In this document: one piece after another, positions 6,046 through 13,470 of the stretch
Position numbering within the stretch: the first letter of the stretch is position 1
Layout: each line of letters opens with the position of its first letter
NCBI GenBank assembly: GCA_964510205.1
Contig: CAZEBW010000090.1
Span: forward strand, 1 to 13,821
DNA from: CAZEBW01 sp964510205
GTDB lineage: Bacteria > Chloroflexota > Anaerolineae > VGOG01
Length of the DNA: 13,821 nucleotides
Reading direction: 5' to 3'
The notes under the pieces: model-generated
Databases searched by the model: none
What the model was told of the DNA's origin: nothing
Seen by the model: the letters and a program-made list of their open reading frames with translations, nothing else
Made by a program: the position numbers and the translations under genes

Positions 6046-6972
6046 ATGACTGTAGCGCAACCAACCGCAGGCGCCGCGCCACGTCCATCCCGTTTGCAGA
6101 AGCTACGAAAAAGCCTGTCCATTGTCTTCGAATCCCGGGTGGCCACTGTGGGTCTGGTGATGGTGCTTTTCTGGGTCGTTCTGGCGATCATCTCGCTCTT
6201 CTGGACGCCCTTCGATCCCAATGCGTCTAGTTTCGTGCAGAACCTGCCCCCCAACAGCACGAACTGGCTGGGCACCGATCACATGGGCCGCGATATCCTC
6301 TCTCGCCTGATGCAGGGCACCCAGGTGATTCTCCTCAAGACCCGCTTGCCGGGGGAATCGACTATCGCCATCCCCGGCGGTGTGGCCCTCTGGGGCGTGT
6401 TCGGATCGCTGGCTCTGGGGGCAACCTTGGGGCTCAACGCCGGCTATCGAGGCGGCTGGTGGGATCAGGTCATCATGCAGTTCCTAGATGCGATGATCGC
6501 CTTTCCTCGCATCGTGCTCTACCTGGTGGTCATCGCGGCGCTGGGACAGGGTGACCTGGTGGTTATCTTGGCCATCGCCATCACTGGAGCGCCTGGCGTG
6601 GCCCGTCTGGCCCGTAGCCTGGCCATGGACATCAAAACGCGCGACTACATTCGCGCCGCCGAAACGCGGGGCGAGAGTGTGTGGTACATCATGTTTCGCG
6701 AGATCTTGCCCAACGCGCGCGGTCCCCTGATGGTGGACGGCATGCTGCGTGTGGGCTATGCTATCTTCGCCATCGGCACACTGGGTTTTCTGGGCATTGG
6801 GCTGCCGCCGCCCGACCCCGACTGGGGCAGCATGGTCAACGATGCGCGGAAAAACATCTTTTCCAACCAGTTGGCCGTCATCTGGCCCGCGTTGGCAATC
6901 GCCACCCTGGTTATTGGGTTAAATCTCTTTGCCGATGGTTTGCGCGAAGAGCTAACCCGGTATCAAAAGTAG
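6046..6972 (+). CDS. DppC/OppC-type permease
   Basis: This 308-residue inner-membrane protein is the second channel subunit of the transporter; length is normal for the family. An N-terminal cytoplasmic tail precedes the first helix at about 33-54. The family motif NWLGTDHMGRDILSRL is at 73-88, and a slightly longer than usual loop (about 97-112) precedes helix 2. The EAA loop (TRDYIRAAETRGESVWYIMF, from 198) docks the ATPase, and GFLGIGLPPPDPDWGSM (247-263) and the C-terminal NLFADGLREEL are DppC signatures. AAAGGAGG (6032-6039) is 6 bases before the ATG. The downstream ATPase gene begins 10 bases after its stop, with the Shine-Dalgarno between, so the two are cotranscribed. Confidence 0.94.
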   Translation: MTVAQPTAGAAPRPSRLQKLRKSLSIVFESRVATVGLVMVLFWVVLAIISLFWTPFDPNASSFVQNLPPNSTNWLGTDHMGRDILSRLMQGTQVILLKTRLPGESTIAIPGGVALWGVFGSLALGATLGLNAGYRGGWWDQVIMQFLDAMIAFPRIVLYLVVIAALGQGDLVVILAIAITGAPGVARLARSLAMDIKTRDYIRAAETRGESVWYIMFREILPNARGPLMVDGMLRVGYAIFAIGTLGFLGIGLPPPDPDWGSMVNDARKNIFSNQLAVIWPALAIATLVIGLNLFADGLREELTRYQK

Positions 6973-6982
6973 AGGAGGACAA

Positions 6983-9124
6983 ATGGCTGAAATGAGATCA
7001 GGCGTGGAAAGCACGAAACAGAAAGCATCCGCCGCTTCGCTACCAGTCCTCGAACTGGATAACGTGGCGGTGGCCTACAAAATACGGGGTGGGGAAATCG
7101 AAGCCGTCCAGGACGTCTCCTTTGAGATCCGGCGTGGCGAAACGCACGGCATCGTCGGTGAGTCGGGCTGTGGCAAAAGCACGTGTGCCTGGGCTGTGCT
7201 CAACTTCCTGGGGGCCAACGGTTACGTTAAACGAGGCAGCATCAGGTTCCAAGGCCAGGAATTGGTCGGCGTGACCGGCGAAGAACTGCGCCGCCTACGC
7301 GGCGACCAGATCGCCATGGTCTACCAGGACCCGATGCAGGCCCTCAATCCCTCCATGCGTCTGGGCGACCAGATGTCGGAGATGTTGACCGTCCACCGAG
7401 GAATGTCTAAGAAAGAAGCCGAGGAGCGCTGCATCGAGATGCTGGAGCGCGTCTATATGCCCGACGCGGCTAACGTGATGAAGCGCTATCCCCACCAAAT
7501 CTCCGGCGGCCAGCAGCAGCGTGTGGTCATCGCCACCGCTCTGCTCAACAACCCGGCCCTCTTGATCATGGACGAGCCGACCACCGCGCTGGACGTGACG
7601 GTGGAAGCGGCTGTGCTGGACCTGATCGCCGAGCTGCGGCGCGACTTTGATACCGCCAGCATGTACATCACCCACAACCTGGGCGTCGTGGCCCGAGTGT
7701 CCACGCGCGTGGGGGTGATGTATGCCGGCGAGATGGTGGAGCGGGCGACGGTGGAGCAAGTCTACACCAATCCCCAACACCCCTATAGCCAGGGGCTGAT
7801 GCGCTGCGTGCCCAAGCTGGGGGCCGACAAGGCCGGCAGCGTGCTCTACCCCATCCGAGGTCGGGTGCCGCCGCCCAATAATCGCCCGGTGGGTTGCGTC
7901 TTCAGCCCCCGCTGCGATTACGTGCGGGAGATCTGTCGCCAGGAACGGCCCGAGTTGCGCGAGACGCCCAATGGAGCTTGGGTGCGCTGTCACTTCGCCG
8001 GCCAGATTGACGCTTCTCAATGGACCCCCACCGAAGATATCCTGCCGCCCACCATCGCCGTTGATAGGGGCGAGCGAGAGCCCATCCTCAAGCTGGATAA
8101 CCTGAAAAAGTACTACGAGGTTCAGGGCAGCTCACTGAAGGATGTGCTGGGTCTAGGTGAGCCGGGTTACGTGAAGGCGGTCGAAAACGCTGACTTTGAC
8201 CTGCCCAAGGGAACCACGTTGGGCGTGGTGGGCGAATCTGGCTGTGGCAAGAGCACGTTGATCAAGACCATCATCGGGCTGGAGAAAACCACCGATGGCC
8301 ATGCCGAGTTCATGGGGATTGATATCACCGACGACATTTCGTCCCGCAGCGAGGAAGTCATCAAGGAGCTGCAGATGATCTTCCAGAACCCCGACTCGAC
8401 CATGAATCCCTCGTATTCGGTAGGGCAACAGATTGGCCGGCCAATGCAGCGCTTCGGCACGGTGCCCAAGGATCAGATTCGGAGTGAGGTTATCAAACTC
8501 CTGAAGGCAATGCGACTGGGTGAGAACTACTACGATCGGCTGCCGCGCCAGCTCAGCGGCGGGGAGAAGCAGCGTGTGGGAATCGCCCGCGCCCTGGCCA
8601 GTCATCCCAATCTCGTCTTGTGCGATGAGCCGGTCAGCGCCCTGGATGTTTCGGTGCAGGCGGCTCTTCTCAACTTGCTGCTGGAGATCCAGCAGGAATA
8701 TGACACGACGATGATGTTCATCGCCCACGATCTGAGCGTAGTGCGCTTTTTCTCCGATCAGGTGGCGGTGATGTACCTGGGCCAGATCATGGAAATCGGC
8801 CCGGCCGAGGCCATCTACGCGCCTCCCTATCATCCCTACAGTGAGGCCCTGCTCTCGGCTGTGCCCATTCCCGATCCGACAGCCGAGCAGAAGCACATTC
8901 GCTTGGAGGGAACGGTGCCCAGCGCTATCAATCCTCCTAGCGGGTGTCGTTTTCATACCCGCTGCCCTCGCAGGAGCTTGCTGCCCGATGGTGGTCAGAT
9001 CTGTGAGGACGAAACGCCGCCCTGGCGTGAAGCTGGTGGGGGGCATCGCATCTTTTGCCACCTGCCAATGGAAACCTTGCGCAGCTTTGATCCAGTTGTT
9101 AGCCAACCAAAGGAGGGGTCCTGA
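6983..9124 (+). CDS. Fused DppD-DppF type ABC transporter ATPase
   Basis: One 713-residue protein carries both nucleotide-binding domains that normally form separate DppD and DppF subunits, and powers peptide import from the cytoplasmic face. Domain 1 has Walker A GESGCGKST (59-67), signature ISGGQ (173-177), Walker B LLIMDEP (193-199) and His231. Domain 2 has an identical Walker A (417-425), signature LSGGE (524-528), Walker B LVLCDEP (544-550) and His582. Each domain ends in an oligopeptide/dipeptide C-terminal extension with four cysteines (305, 311, 318, 336 and 655, 661, 674, 692). In some relatives such cysteines hold an iron-sulfur cluster. Both sites keep the catalytic Glu and switch His, so both should hydrolyse ATP. 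AGGAGG (6973-6978) is 4 bases before the ATG. Alternative solutes such as nickel cannot be excluded. Confidence 0.95.
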   Translation: MAEMRSGVESTKQKASAASLPVLELDNVAVAYKIRGGEIEAVQDVSFEIRRGETHGIVGESGCGKSTCAWAVLNFLGANGYVKRGSIRFQGQELVGVTGEELRRLRGDQIAMVYQDPMQALNPSMRLGDQMSEMLTVHRGMSKKEAEERCIEMLERVYMPDAANVMKRYPHQISGGQQQRVVIATALLNNPALLIMDEPTTALDVTVEAAVLDLIAELRRDFDTASMYITHNLGVVARVSTRVGVMYAGEMVERATVEQVYTNPQHPYSQGLMRCVPKLGADKAGSVLYPIRGRVPPPNNRPVGCVFSPRCDYVREICRQERPELRETPNGAWVRCHFAGQIDASQWTPTEDILPPTIAVDRGEREPILKLDNLKKYYEVQGSSLKDVLGLGEPGYVKAVENADFDLPKGTTLGVVGESGCGKSTLIKTIIGLEKTTDGHAEFMGIDITDDISSRSEEVIKELQMIFQNPDSTMNPSYSVGQQIGRPMQRFGTVPKDQIRSEVIKLLKAMRLGENYYDRLPRQLSGGEKQRVGIARALASHPNLVLCDEPVSALDVSVQAALLNLLLEIQQEYDTTMMFIAHDLSVVRFFSDQVAVMYLGQIMEIGPAEAIYAPPYHPYSEALLSAVPIPDPTAEQKHIRLEGTVPSAINPPSGCRFHTRCPRRSLLPDGGQICEDETPPWREAGGGHRIFCHLPMETLRSFDPVVSQPKEGS

Positions 9125-9126
9125 CC

Positions 9127-9780
9127 ATGTTAGTAAAAAACTATATGACGCGACATCCAATCATGATTCCGCCCACGACGTCCGCGGCCGAGGCGCAGAA
9201 GCTCATGATTGAAAACAAGCTTCGACATCTGCCCATCGTCGGCAGCGGCAAGCGACTGTTGGGACTGGTGACGCGGGAGAGACTGCGCATCCCCCCCACC
9301 GACTTGGGCAGCCTGAATGTTTGGGAGATCAGCCGCTTTCTGTCCGACCTGACTGTCCAGGACGTGATGGTGAAGGGTGATGATCTGATCACCACTGGCC
9401 CGGATACGACGCTCGAAGAAGCAGCTCAAGCGATGGTCGAAAACAAGGTCGGCTGCCTGCCGGTGATAGAAGAGGACGTCGTGGTAGGCATCATCACCGA
9501 GACCGATATGCTGGTTCAGTTGGCTGACCTGCTGGGAGGATACGTGCCTGGCGTGCGCGTCACGGTGCGTATGCCCAACCAAGTGGGAGCGGCTGCCAAA
9601 GTCACCAACGCGATTGCGTCACAGGGCTGGGGAATCTACGCCAGTGGCAGTCATGCTGCTCCCAAGCATCCGGAATATTGGGACATCGTTCTCAAGATAC
9701 AGGGTGGGTCCAAAGAAGAGGTCGTCGCTACTTTGGAGCAGGTTGAAGACCAAGAGATCATAGACGTGCGGGAAGTCTAG
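9127..9780 (+). CDS. CBS-CBS-ACT domain protein (AcuB-like), probable ligand sensor
   Basis: The 217-residue soluble protein has two CBS motifs (about 1-56 and 76-132) and a C-terminal ACT-like domain (about 142-215). The CBS repeats show the usual MTRHPIMIPPTTSAAEAQKL / HLPIV and VQDVMVKGDDLITTGPDTTL / CLPVI patterns, and the ACT part shows VRMPNQVGAAAKVTNAIASQG. CBS pairs bind adenosine nucleotides and ACT domains often bind amino acids. This architecture matches Bacillus AcuB in order and length. AGGAGG (9111-9116) is 10 bases before the ATG, and only 2 bases separate it from the ATPase stop, so it belongs to the transporter operon. A role in sensing energy state and an amino acid to tune transport or the downstream enzymes is inference. 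No DNA-binding domain is present. Confidence 0.88.
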   Translation: MLVKNYMTRHPIMIPPTTSAAEAQKLMIENKLRHLPIVGSGKRLLGLVTRERLRIPPTDLGSLNVWEISRFLSDLTVQDVMVKGDDLITTGPDTTLEEAAQAMVENKVGCLPVIEEDVVVGIITETDMLVQLADLLGGYVPGVRVTVRMPNQVGAAAKVTNAIASQGWGIYASGSHAAPKHPEYWDIVLKIQGGSKEEVVATLEQVEDQEIIDVREV

Positions 9781-9831
9781 TAGCGCTTCCGCTCGCTGTC
9801 TAGTCATGTCGCCGTGAACGACTGCCACTTG

Positions 9832-9882
9832 AGAGGACATGGGGATAACGCCGCTTCGCTAACAAGTGTCCCCATGTCCTCT
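9832..9882 (+). terminator. Stem-loop with T-rich tail at the end of the transporter operon
   Basis: AGAGGACATGGGGA (9832-9845) is exactly inverted at 9869-9882 around a 23-base loop, followed by TTGTTGTTTT (9882-9891). The tail is interrupted by G, so termination may be partial. The next gene's GGAGG (9892-9896) directly abuts it, so folding could also affect ribosome access. It also shows that the enzyme gene does not start at the in-frame GTG at 9814, which would lie upstream of this hairpin. Confidence 0.6.
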
Positions 9883-9903
9883 TGTTGTTTTGGAGGTTAT
9901 ACC

Positions 9904-11259
9904 ATGGCCAAGCGGGAATACGCCGCAAATTTCACTGACAAACCGATGCATTCCGAAAATCGCCGAGCGGACGCGCGCTACGTGGACAAGGACATGGCCA
10001 CCCAGTGTCTGCACGCCGGCGAACGCTGGGAGAAACCGGACTTCTGGACCTCCAGCACCCCCATCTATAACTCGACGACCTTCTTCTACGACAGCGCGCA
10101 GGACCTGGACGACCGGGTCTACTACCGCAAACCGGGCTACGTCTACTGCCGGGGGGGCACGCCGACCAGCACCGCCCTGGAGCGTGCGCTGTCCACCCTG
10201 GAAGGCGCGGAGGTGACGCACGTTTGCGCTTCGGGCATGGCGGCCAGCCACCTGGCGCTGTTGACCGCCGGCGCGGGCAAGGGCGAACTGATCCTCTGCT
10301 CCAGCGATGTGTACGGAAGCGTGTACACCATGGTGCAGAATGTCTTTCCCCACTTGGGATCTCCCAGCATCCTCATGGACTTTACCGATCTGAACAAACT
10401 GGAGGACGCGATCAAGCGCGAAAAGCCGAGCGTGGTCTACTTCGAGGTGGTCACCAATCCCATGACCAAGGTGATTGACGCCCCCGCCGTGATCGAGATG
10501 GCCCATCGCCACGGGGCGACGGTGATCGTGGACAACACCTTCACCACGCCCTACCTGTTGAAACCCTTTCAGCTTGGCGCCGATTACGTCAGCCACAGTG
10601 TGAGCAAGTTCCTTTCCGGGCATGGCGATGTGCTGGCCGGGTCGGTGAGCTGCTATCGCCGGGACTTCGACAAGCTGCACGACATGCTGATTCAGGTGGG
10701 ATGTACGCTGGGACCTAATGAAGCCTGGTTGGCCCTCCGTGGGCTGAAGACCTTTCCCCTGCGCATGGAGCGACAATGCGCCAATGCCCTGGCTGTGGCC
10801 AGCTTCCTCGAAAATCATCCGCTGATTGAGAAGGTGCGCTATGCCGGCCTGCCCAGCCATCCCCAACACGAGACCGCCAAGCGTATCTTTCCCGCAGGCA
10901 AGTATGGGGCCATGCTCAACTTCGACATCGCCGACGGCGACAAAGCCACTGTCGCTAACAAAGACAAGGCCGCTGGCGCTAACAAGGACAAGGCCGCTGG
11001 CGCTAACAAGGACAAGGCCGCTGGCGCTAACAAGGCTTTCCGCTTCCTGGATTCCCTCCAGCTCGTGCTGCCTGCCACCACCCTGGGCGACATCTACTCT
11101 CTGATCGTCAATCCCGCCCGGACGACCCATCACTGGCTCAGTCAAGAAGAGCTGGAGGCCGTCGGCATCGGCCCTGGGACGTTCCGCATGTCGGTGGGCA
11201 TCGAGAACGTCGAGGACTTGAAAGAAGACCTGGATCAGGCTCTGAGGGCCTGTCAATAG
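9904..11259 (+). CDS. Cys/Met metabolism PLP-dependent enzyme (cystathionine gamma-synthase / methionine gamma-lyase family)
   Basis: This 451-residue fold-type I PLP enzyme performs gamma- or beta-elimination or replacement on amino acids such as cystathionine, methionine or homocysteine derivatives. The PLP lysine is Lys235 in SVSKFLSGHGD, Asp210 in VDNTFTTPYLLKP contacts the pyridine ring, and Tyr81/Arg83 lie in YCRGGTPT, where the usual NPT reads TPT. The C-terminal domain has the family's LVLPATTLGD and FRMSVGIENVEDL motifs. Between strand GAMLNFDIADG and helix AFRFLDSL it carries four DKAAGANK-type octapeptides (346-377), lengthening it beyond the usual 390-420 residues. The start at 9904 is chosen because GGAGG (9892-9896) is 7 bases upstream; the in-frame GTG at 9814 has no ribosome site and lies before a hairpin. 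It is followed after 18 bases by the racemase-like gene. Synthase, lyase or another specificity cannot be decided from sequence alone. Confidence 0.9.
   Translation: MAKREYAANFTDKPMHSENRRADARYVDKDMATQCLHAGERWEKPDFWTSSTPIYNSTTFFYDSAQDLDDRVYYRKPGYVYCRGGTPTSTALERALSTLEGAEVTHVCASGMAASHLALLTAGAGKGELILCSSDVYGSVYTMVQNVFPHLGSPSILMDFTDLNKLEDAIKREKPSVVYFEVVTNPMTKVIDAPAVIEMAHRHGATVIVDNTFTTPYLLKPFQLGADYVSHSVSKFLSGHGDVLAGSVSCYRRDFDKLHDMLIQVGCTLGPNEAWLALRGLKTFPLRMERQCANALAVASFLENHPLIEKVRYAGLPSHPQHETAKRIFPAGKYGAMLNFDIADGDKATVANKDKAAGANKDKAAGANKDKAAGANKAFRFLDSLQLVLPATTLGDIYSLIVNPARTTHHWLSQEELEAVGIGPGTFRMSVGIENVEDLKEDLDQALRACQ
10939..11034 (+). repeat. In-frame 24-base tandem repeat (4 units) inside the PLP enzyme gene
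   Basis: Four units of 24 bases lie head to tail at 10939-10962, 10963-10986, 10987-11010 and 11011-11034. The last three are identical to the base and encode DKAAGANK. The first differs at 4 bases and encodes DKATVANK. Codons are used in phase, so copy-number change keeps the frame. Identity at synonymous positions points to recent expansion by slippage. Confidence 0.95.
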
Positions 11260-11277
11260 AGAGAAGGAGAGAGTGCA

Positions 11278-12063
11278 ATGTACCGCAATCGAGATATGGG
11301 CATCAACTATATCAAGGCCCGTAAGGACCACCGCTGCTATGGGATGGGCCTGGGCATCATTATCCTGGACGACGTCTACCCCGGTTTCCCCGGCGACGTG
11401 CGCAACGCCAGCGCCTACGATTTTCCCATCCAGTACGAGATTGCCGAGGGGGTGGACATCTGGGCTCTGGTTCACGAAGAGGACAAGTCGCCCTGTCTGG
11501 AACCGATCAGGCGGGCCGCCAAGAAGTTGGAGAGCATGGGCTGCCGCGCCATCGCCGCCGAATGTGGTTACTTCGCCTACTTTCAAAAGGACATCGCCGG
11601 CTATGTGGATGTGCCGGTGTTCATGTCCAGCCTGCTCCAGGCGCCATTTGCCCAGCAGCTCATCGGCCCGGACAAGGTGGTGGGCATTCTCGTGGCGCGG
11701 GAGAAGCAGTTGACGCAAGCCCATCTGGAAGCGGTGGGCATTCAGCCAGGCAGCAACTATGTCATCACCGGCGCCGAAGGCGGGGGCCGCTGCCCAGAGT
11801 TCGAGCATCTGTGGTACGAACCCAAGCGCACTGATCCGCCAGCGGCCTACTACGACAAGGCGGAGCGGGAGTTCCTGCAAGTGGCCCGCGATTTCTACCT
11901 GGCCCATCCCAACATGGGGGCCATGATGCTGGAATGTACCGGCATGCAGCCCTTTGCCCGCGCTGTCCAGCGGGAGATTGACATCCCCATCTTTAGCTGG
12001 GGCACTCTGCTGGATTATGCCTACTCGGTGGCGGTTCACCGCGATTACTACGGGCACGTGTAA
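11278..12063 (+). CDS. Aspartate/glutamate racemase superfamily protein
   Basis: The 261-residue cytoplasmic protein belongs to the two-cysteine Asp/Glu/hydantoin racemase fold. Cys96 in AIAAECGYF and Cys220 in MMLECTGMQPFA occupy the places of the two catalytic acid/base cysteines, so proton-transfer chemistry is likely intact. Length fits the family (220-280). AAGGAG (11264-11269) is 8 bases before the ATG, and the gene starts 18 bases after the PLP enzyme, so the two are cotranscribed. Its TAA stop overlaps the next ATG by one base. The superfamily also contains maleate isomerase, hydantoin racemase and arylmalonate decarboxylase, so amino-acid racemisation is only the leading guess. Proximity to a methylaspartate ammonia-lyase gene makes an acidic amino acid a reasonable substrate. 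Confidence 0.82.
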   Translation: MYRNRDMGINYIKARKDHRCYGMGLGIIILDDVYPGFPGDVRNASAYDFPIQYEIAEGVDIWALVHEEDKSPCLEPIRRAAKKLESMGCRAIAAECGYFAYFQKDIAGYVDVPVFMSSLLQAPFAQQLIGPDKVVGILVAREKQLTQAHLEAVGIQPGSNYVITGAEGGGRCPEFEHLWYEPKRTDPPAAYYDKAEREFLQVARDFYLAHPNMGAMMLECTGMQPFARAVQREIDIPIFSWGTLLDYAYSVAVHRDYYGHV

Positions 12064-13415
12064 TGGCGTCTGAGTCTACCCGGGAAGCGCATGCCCGGCG
12101 GAACGGCTCCGCCGGGCTGACCCCATCCGCCGTGTTGGTCTTCTGGTTGCCGTTGGCGACCAGTTGGCTGCTCATGGCCACAGAAAGCGTGGCCGTCAAT
12201 GCCATCGTCGCCCGCACGGCCGAAGCCAAGCTGCAACTGGCCGCGCTGGGCGTTGCGTACTCCGTGGCGCTGGCGGTGGAAAGCCCTATCATCTCCTTGC
12301 TCACCGCCAGCAACGCGTTGGCCCGCGACCGGCGGTCGTTCCGCCTGCTGCTTCGCTTCACGCTGGGCCTCAACGCCGCCGTGACAATGGCCATGTTGCT
12401 GTTGGGTTTCACGCCCCTGTTCAATGTGGTGGTGGTGCAGCTCATCGGAGCGCCGGCTGAGATCGCCGTCAAAGTGCGCCCGGTCCTGTGGGCATTGGCT
12501 CTGTGGCCCGCGGCCATCGGCTTTCGCCGCTTTCATCAGGGCTTGATGATCCGGCATGGCCAAACACGTCAGATAGGCTATGGCACCGCCATCCGCCTGT
12601 GCACTGCGGTGGGCGTTTCGCTGGCGGGGCTGGCCCTTCAGCAGGGCTCAGGGCAGGCCTGGGGCAAGCTAGACGGCGCAACGGTGGGCGGGCTGGCATT
12701 GGGCGCGTCGTCCGTAGCCGAGTCGGTCTACGTCTGGTACGTGGCGCAGCCGTCGGTGCAGAAGGCCAAGAGGACAACCATCCTGGCTGAAGAAGATCCT
12801 TTGGGCTGGCGTGAGTTGCTTCGCTTCTACGCCCCCCTGGCCCTCACGTCCGCCATCGCGCTCTCCACGACTCCGATCATCAACTCTGGCCTGGCTCGCG
12901 GCCTTCATCCCATCGAATCGCTGGCCGTCTGGCCGGTGGTCAGCGGGCAGTTGTTCGCCTTGCGTAGTTTCGGATTGAGTCTGCAAGAAGTGGTCGTCGC
13001 CCTCTTGGATGGTCCGGCGGTGATGAGGACGCTGCGCCGCTTCGCCACGATGGTGGGGGTCGGATCGCTGGCCCTGCTGCTGGTCATCGCTTATACGCCG
13101 CTGGCGCCCTGGTGGCAGCAGCAGATCGCTGGCCTGGATGAGGACCTGACCGTCTTCGCAGTGGCTGCGCTGCGGCTGGCGGTGTTGCTGCCCGTATTGG
13201 CCGTGGTGGTGAACATGTTGCGCGGCATTGTCGTCACCGGCCAGGCCACCAGCGCCATCGCCCAGGCCACGATGCTCAACTTGCTCGCGCTGGGGTCGGT
13301 GCTCCTGATCGGAGCCAGGCTGGGCCTGCTGCCCGGTGCATCGCTGGCCGCCGTGGCCCTGACCGTCTCACAACTGGCCGAGAGCGCGTGGCTGTGGCGC
13401 GGTGCGCGCTCTTAA
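12063..13415 (+). CDS. MOP/MATE-like polytopic membrane transporter
   Basis: The 450-residue protein has about 12 hydrophobic segments in two similar halves. The N-terminal half begins around FWLPLATSWLLMATESVAVN and the second around LLRFYAPLALTSAIALSTTP, a spacing typical of the MOP flippase superfamily (MATE exporters and ANKH-like proteins). The VAYSVALAVESPIISLLTASNALARDR segment is the most characteristic stretch; it recalls bacterial ANKH/MATE relatives, but that placement is from memory. The start overlaps the previous stop as TAATG (12061-12065), and no independent Shine-Dalgarno is evident, so translation is probably coupled to the racemase-like gene. An exporter of a small anion or amino-acid product would suit the context, but substrate and direction are unknown. 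It could instead be a lipid-linked sugar flippase. Confidence 0.7.
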   Translation: MASESTREAHARRNGSAGLTPSAVLVFWLPLATSWLLMATESVAVNAIVARTAEAKLQLAALGVAYSVALAVESPIISLLTASNALARDRRSFRLLLRFTLGLNAAVTMAMLLLGFTPLFNVVVVQLIGAPAEIAVKVRPVLWALALWPAAIGFRRFHQGLMIRHGQTRQIGYGTAIRLCTAVGVSLAGLALQQGSGQAWGKLDGATVGGLALGASSVAESVYVWYVAQPSVQKAKRTTILAEEDPLGWRELLRFYAPLALTSAIALSTTPIINSGLARGLHPIESLAVWPVVSGQLFALRSFGLSLQEVVVALLDGPAVMRTLRRFATMVGVGSLALLLVIAYTPLAPWWQQQIAGLDEDLTVFAVAALRLAVLLPVLAVVVNMLRGIVVTGQATSAIAQATMLNLLALGSVLLIGARLGLLPGASLAAVALTVSQLAESAWLWRGARS

Positions 13416-13426
13416 ACCGTTTCGAT

Positions 13427-13450
13427 CCTTCGACCAAGCTCAGGACAAGG
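13427..13450. repeat. Short dispersed-repeat-like sequence in the gap before the ammonia-lyase gene
   Basis: CCTTCGACCAAGCTCAGGAC at 13427-13446, followed by AAGG, is very close to the CCTTCGACAAGCTCAGG motif that I recall as a frequent short repeat in intergenic DNA of Chloroflexota and other bacteria. CCTT at the left end is inverted as AAGG at the right. It lies between the transporter-like stop (13413-13415) and the next start at 13471. Only one clear copy was found in this window. Confidence 0.5.
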
Positions 13451-13470
13451 TTTGGAAGTGAGCAAGTCAA

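Noticed and set aside
8153..9160. 335-codon minus-strand frame opposite the ATPase gene
   Set aside because: It lies opposite conserved ABC ATPase motifs and runs into the next gene's start; composition is His/Gln/Leu-rich as expected of an antisense shadow.
9814..9903. In-frame GTG at 9814 as an earlier start of the PLP enzyme
   Set aside because: No ribosome site precedes it, the added residues are unlike family N-termini, and the region forms a terminator-like hairpin; GGAGG sits correctly for the ATG at 9904.
10939..11034. CRISPR-like array
   Set aside because: The units are directly adjacent without spacers, 24 bases long and in coding phase, so this is a coding tandem repeat.
9859..12057. 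732-codon open frame on the minus strand opposite the PLP enzyme and racemase-like genes
   Set aside because: Very long, but the plus strand carries two proteins with clear family motifs, ribosome sites and sensible spacing. The minus frame spans the gap between them, has no recognisable domain, and is explained by biased third-codon positions in GC-rich genes.
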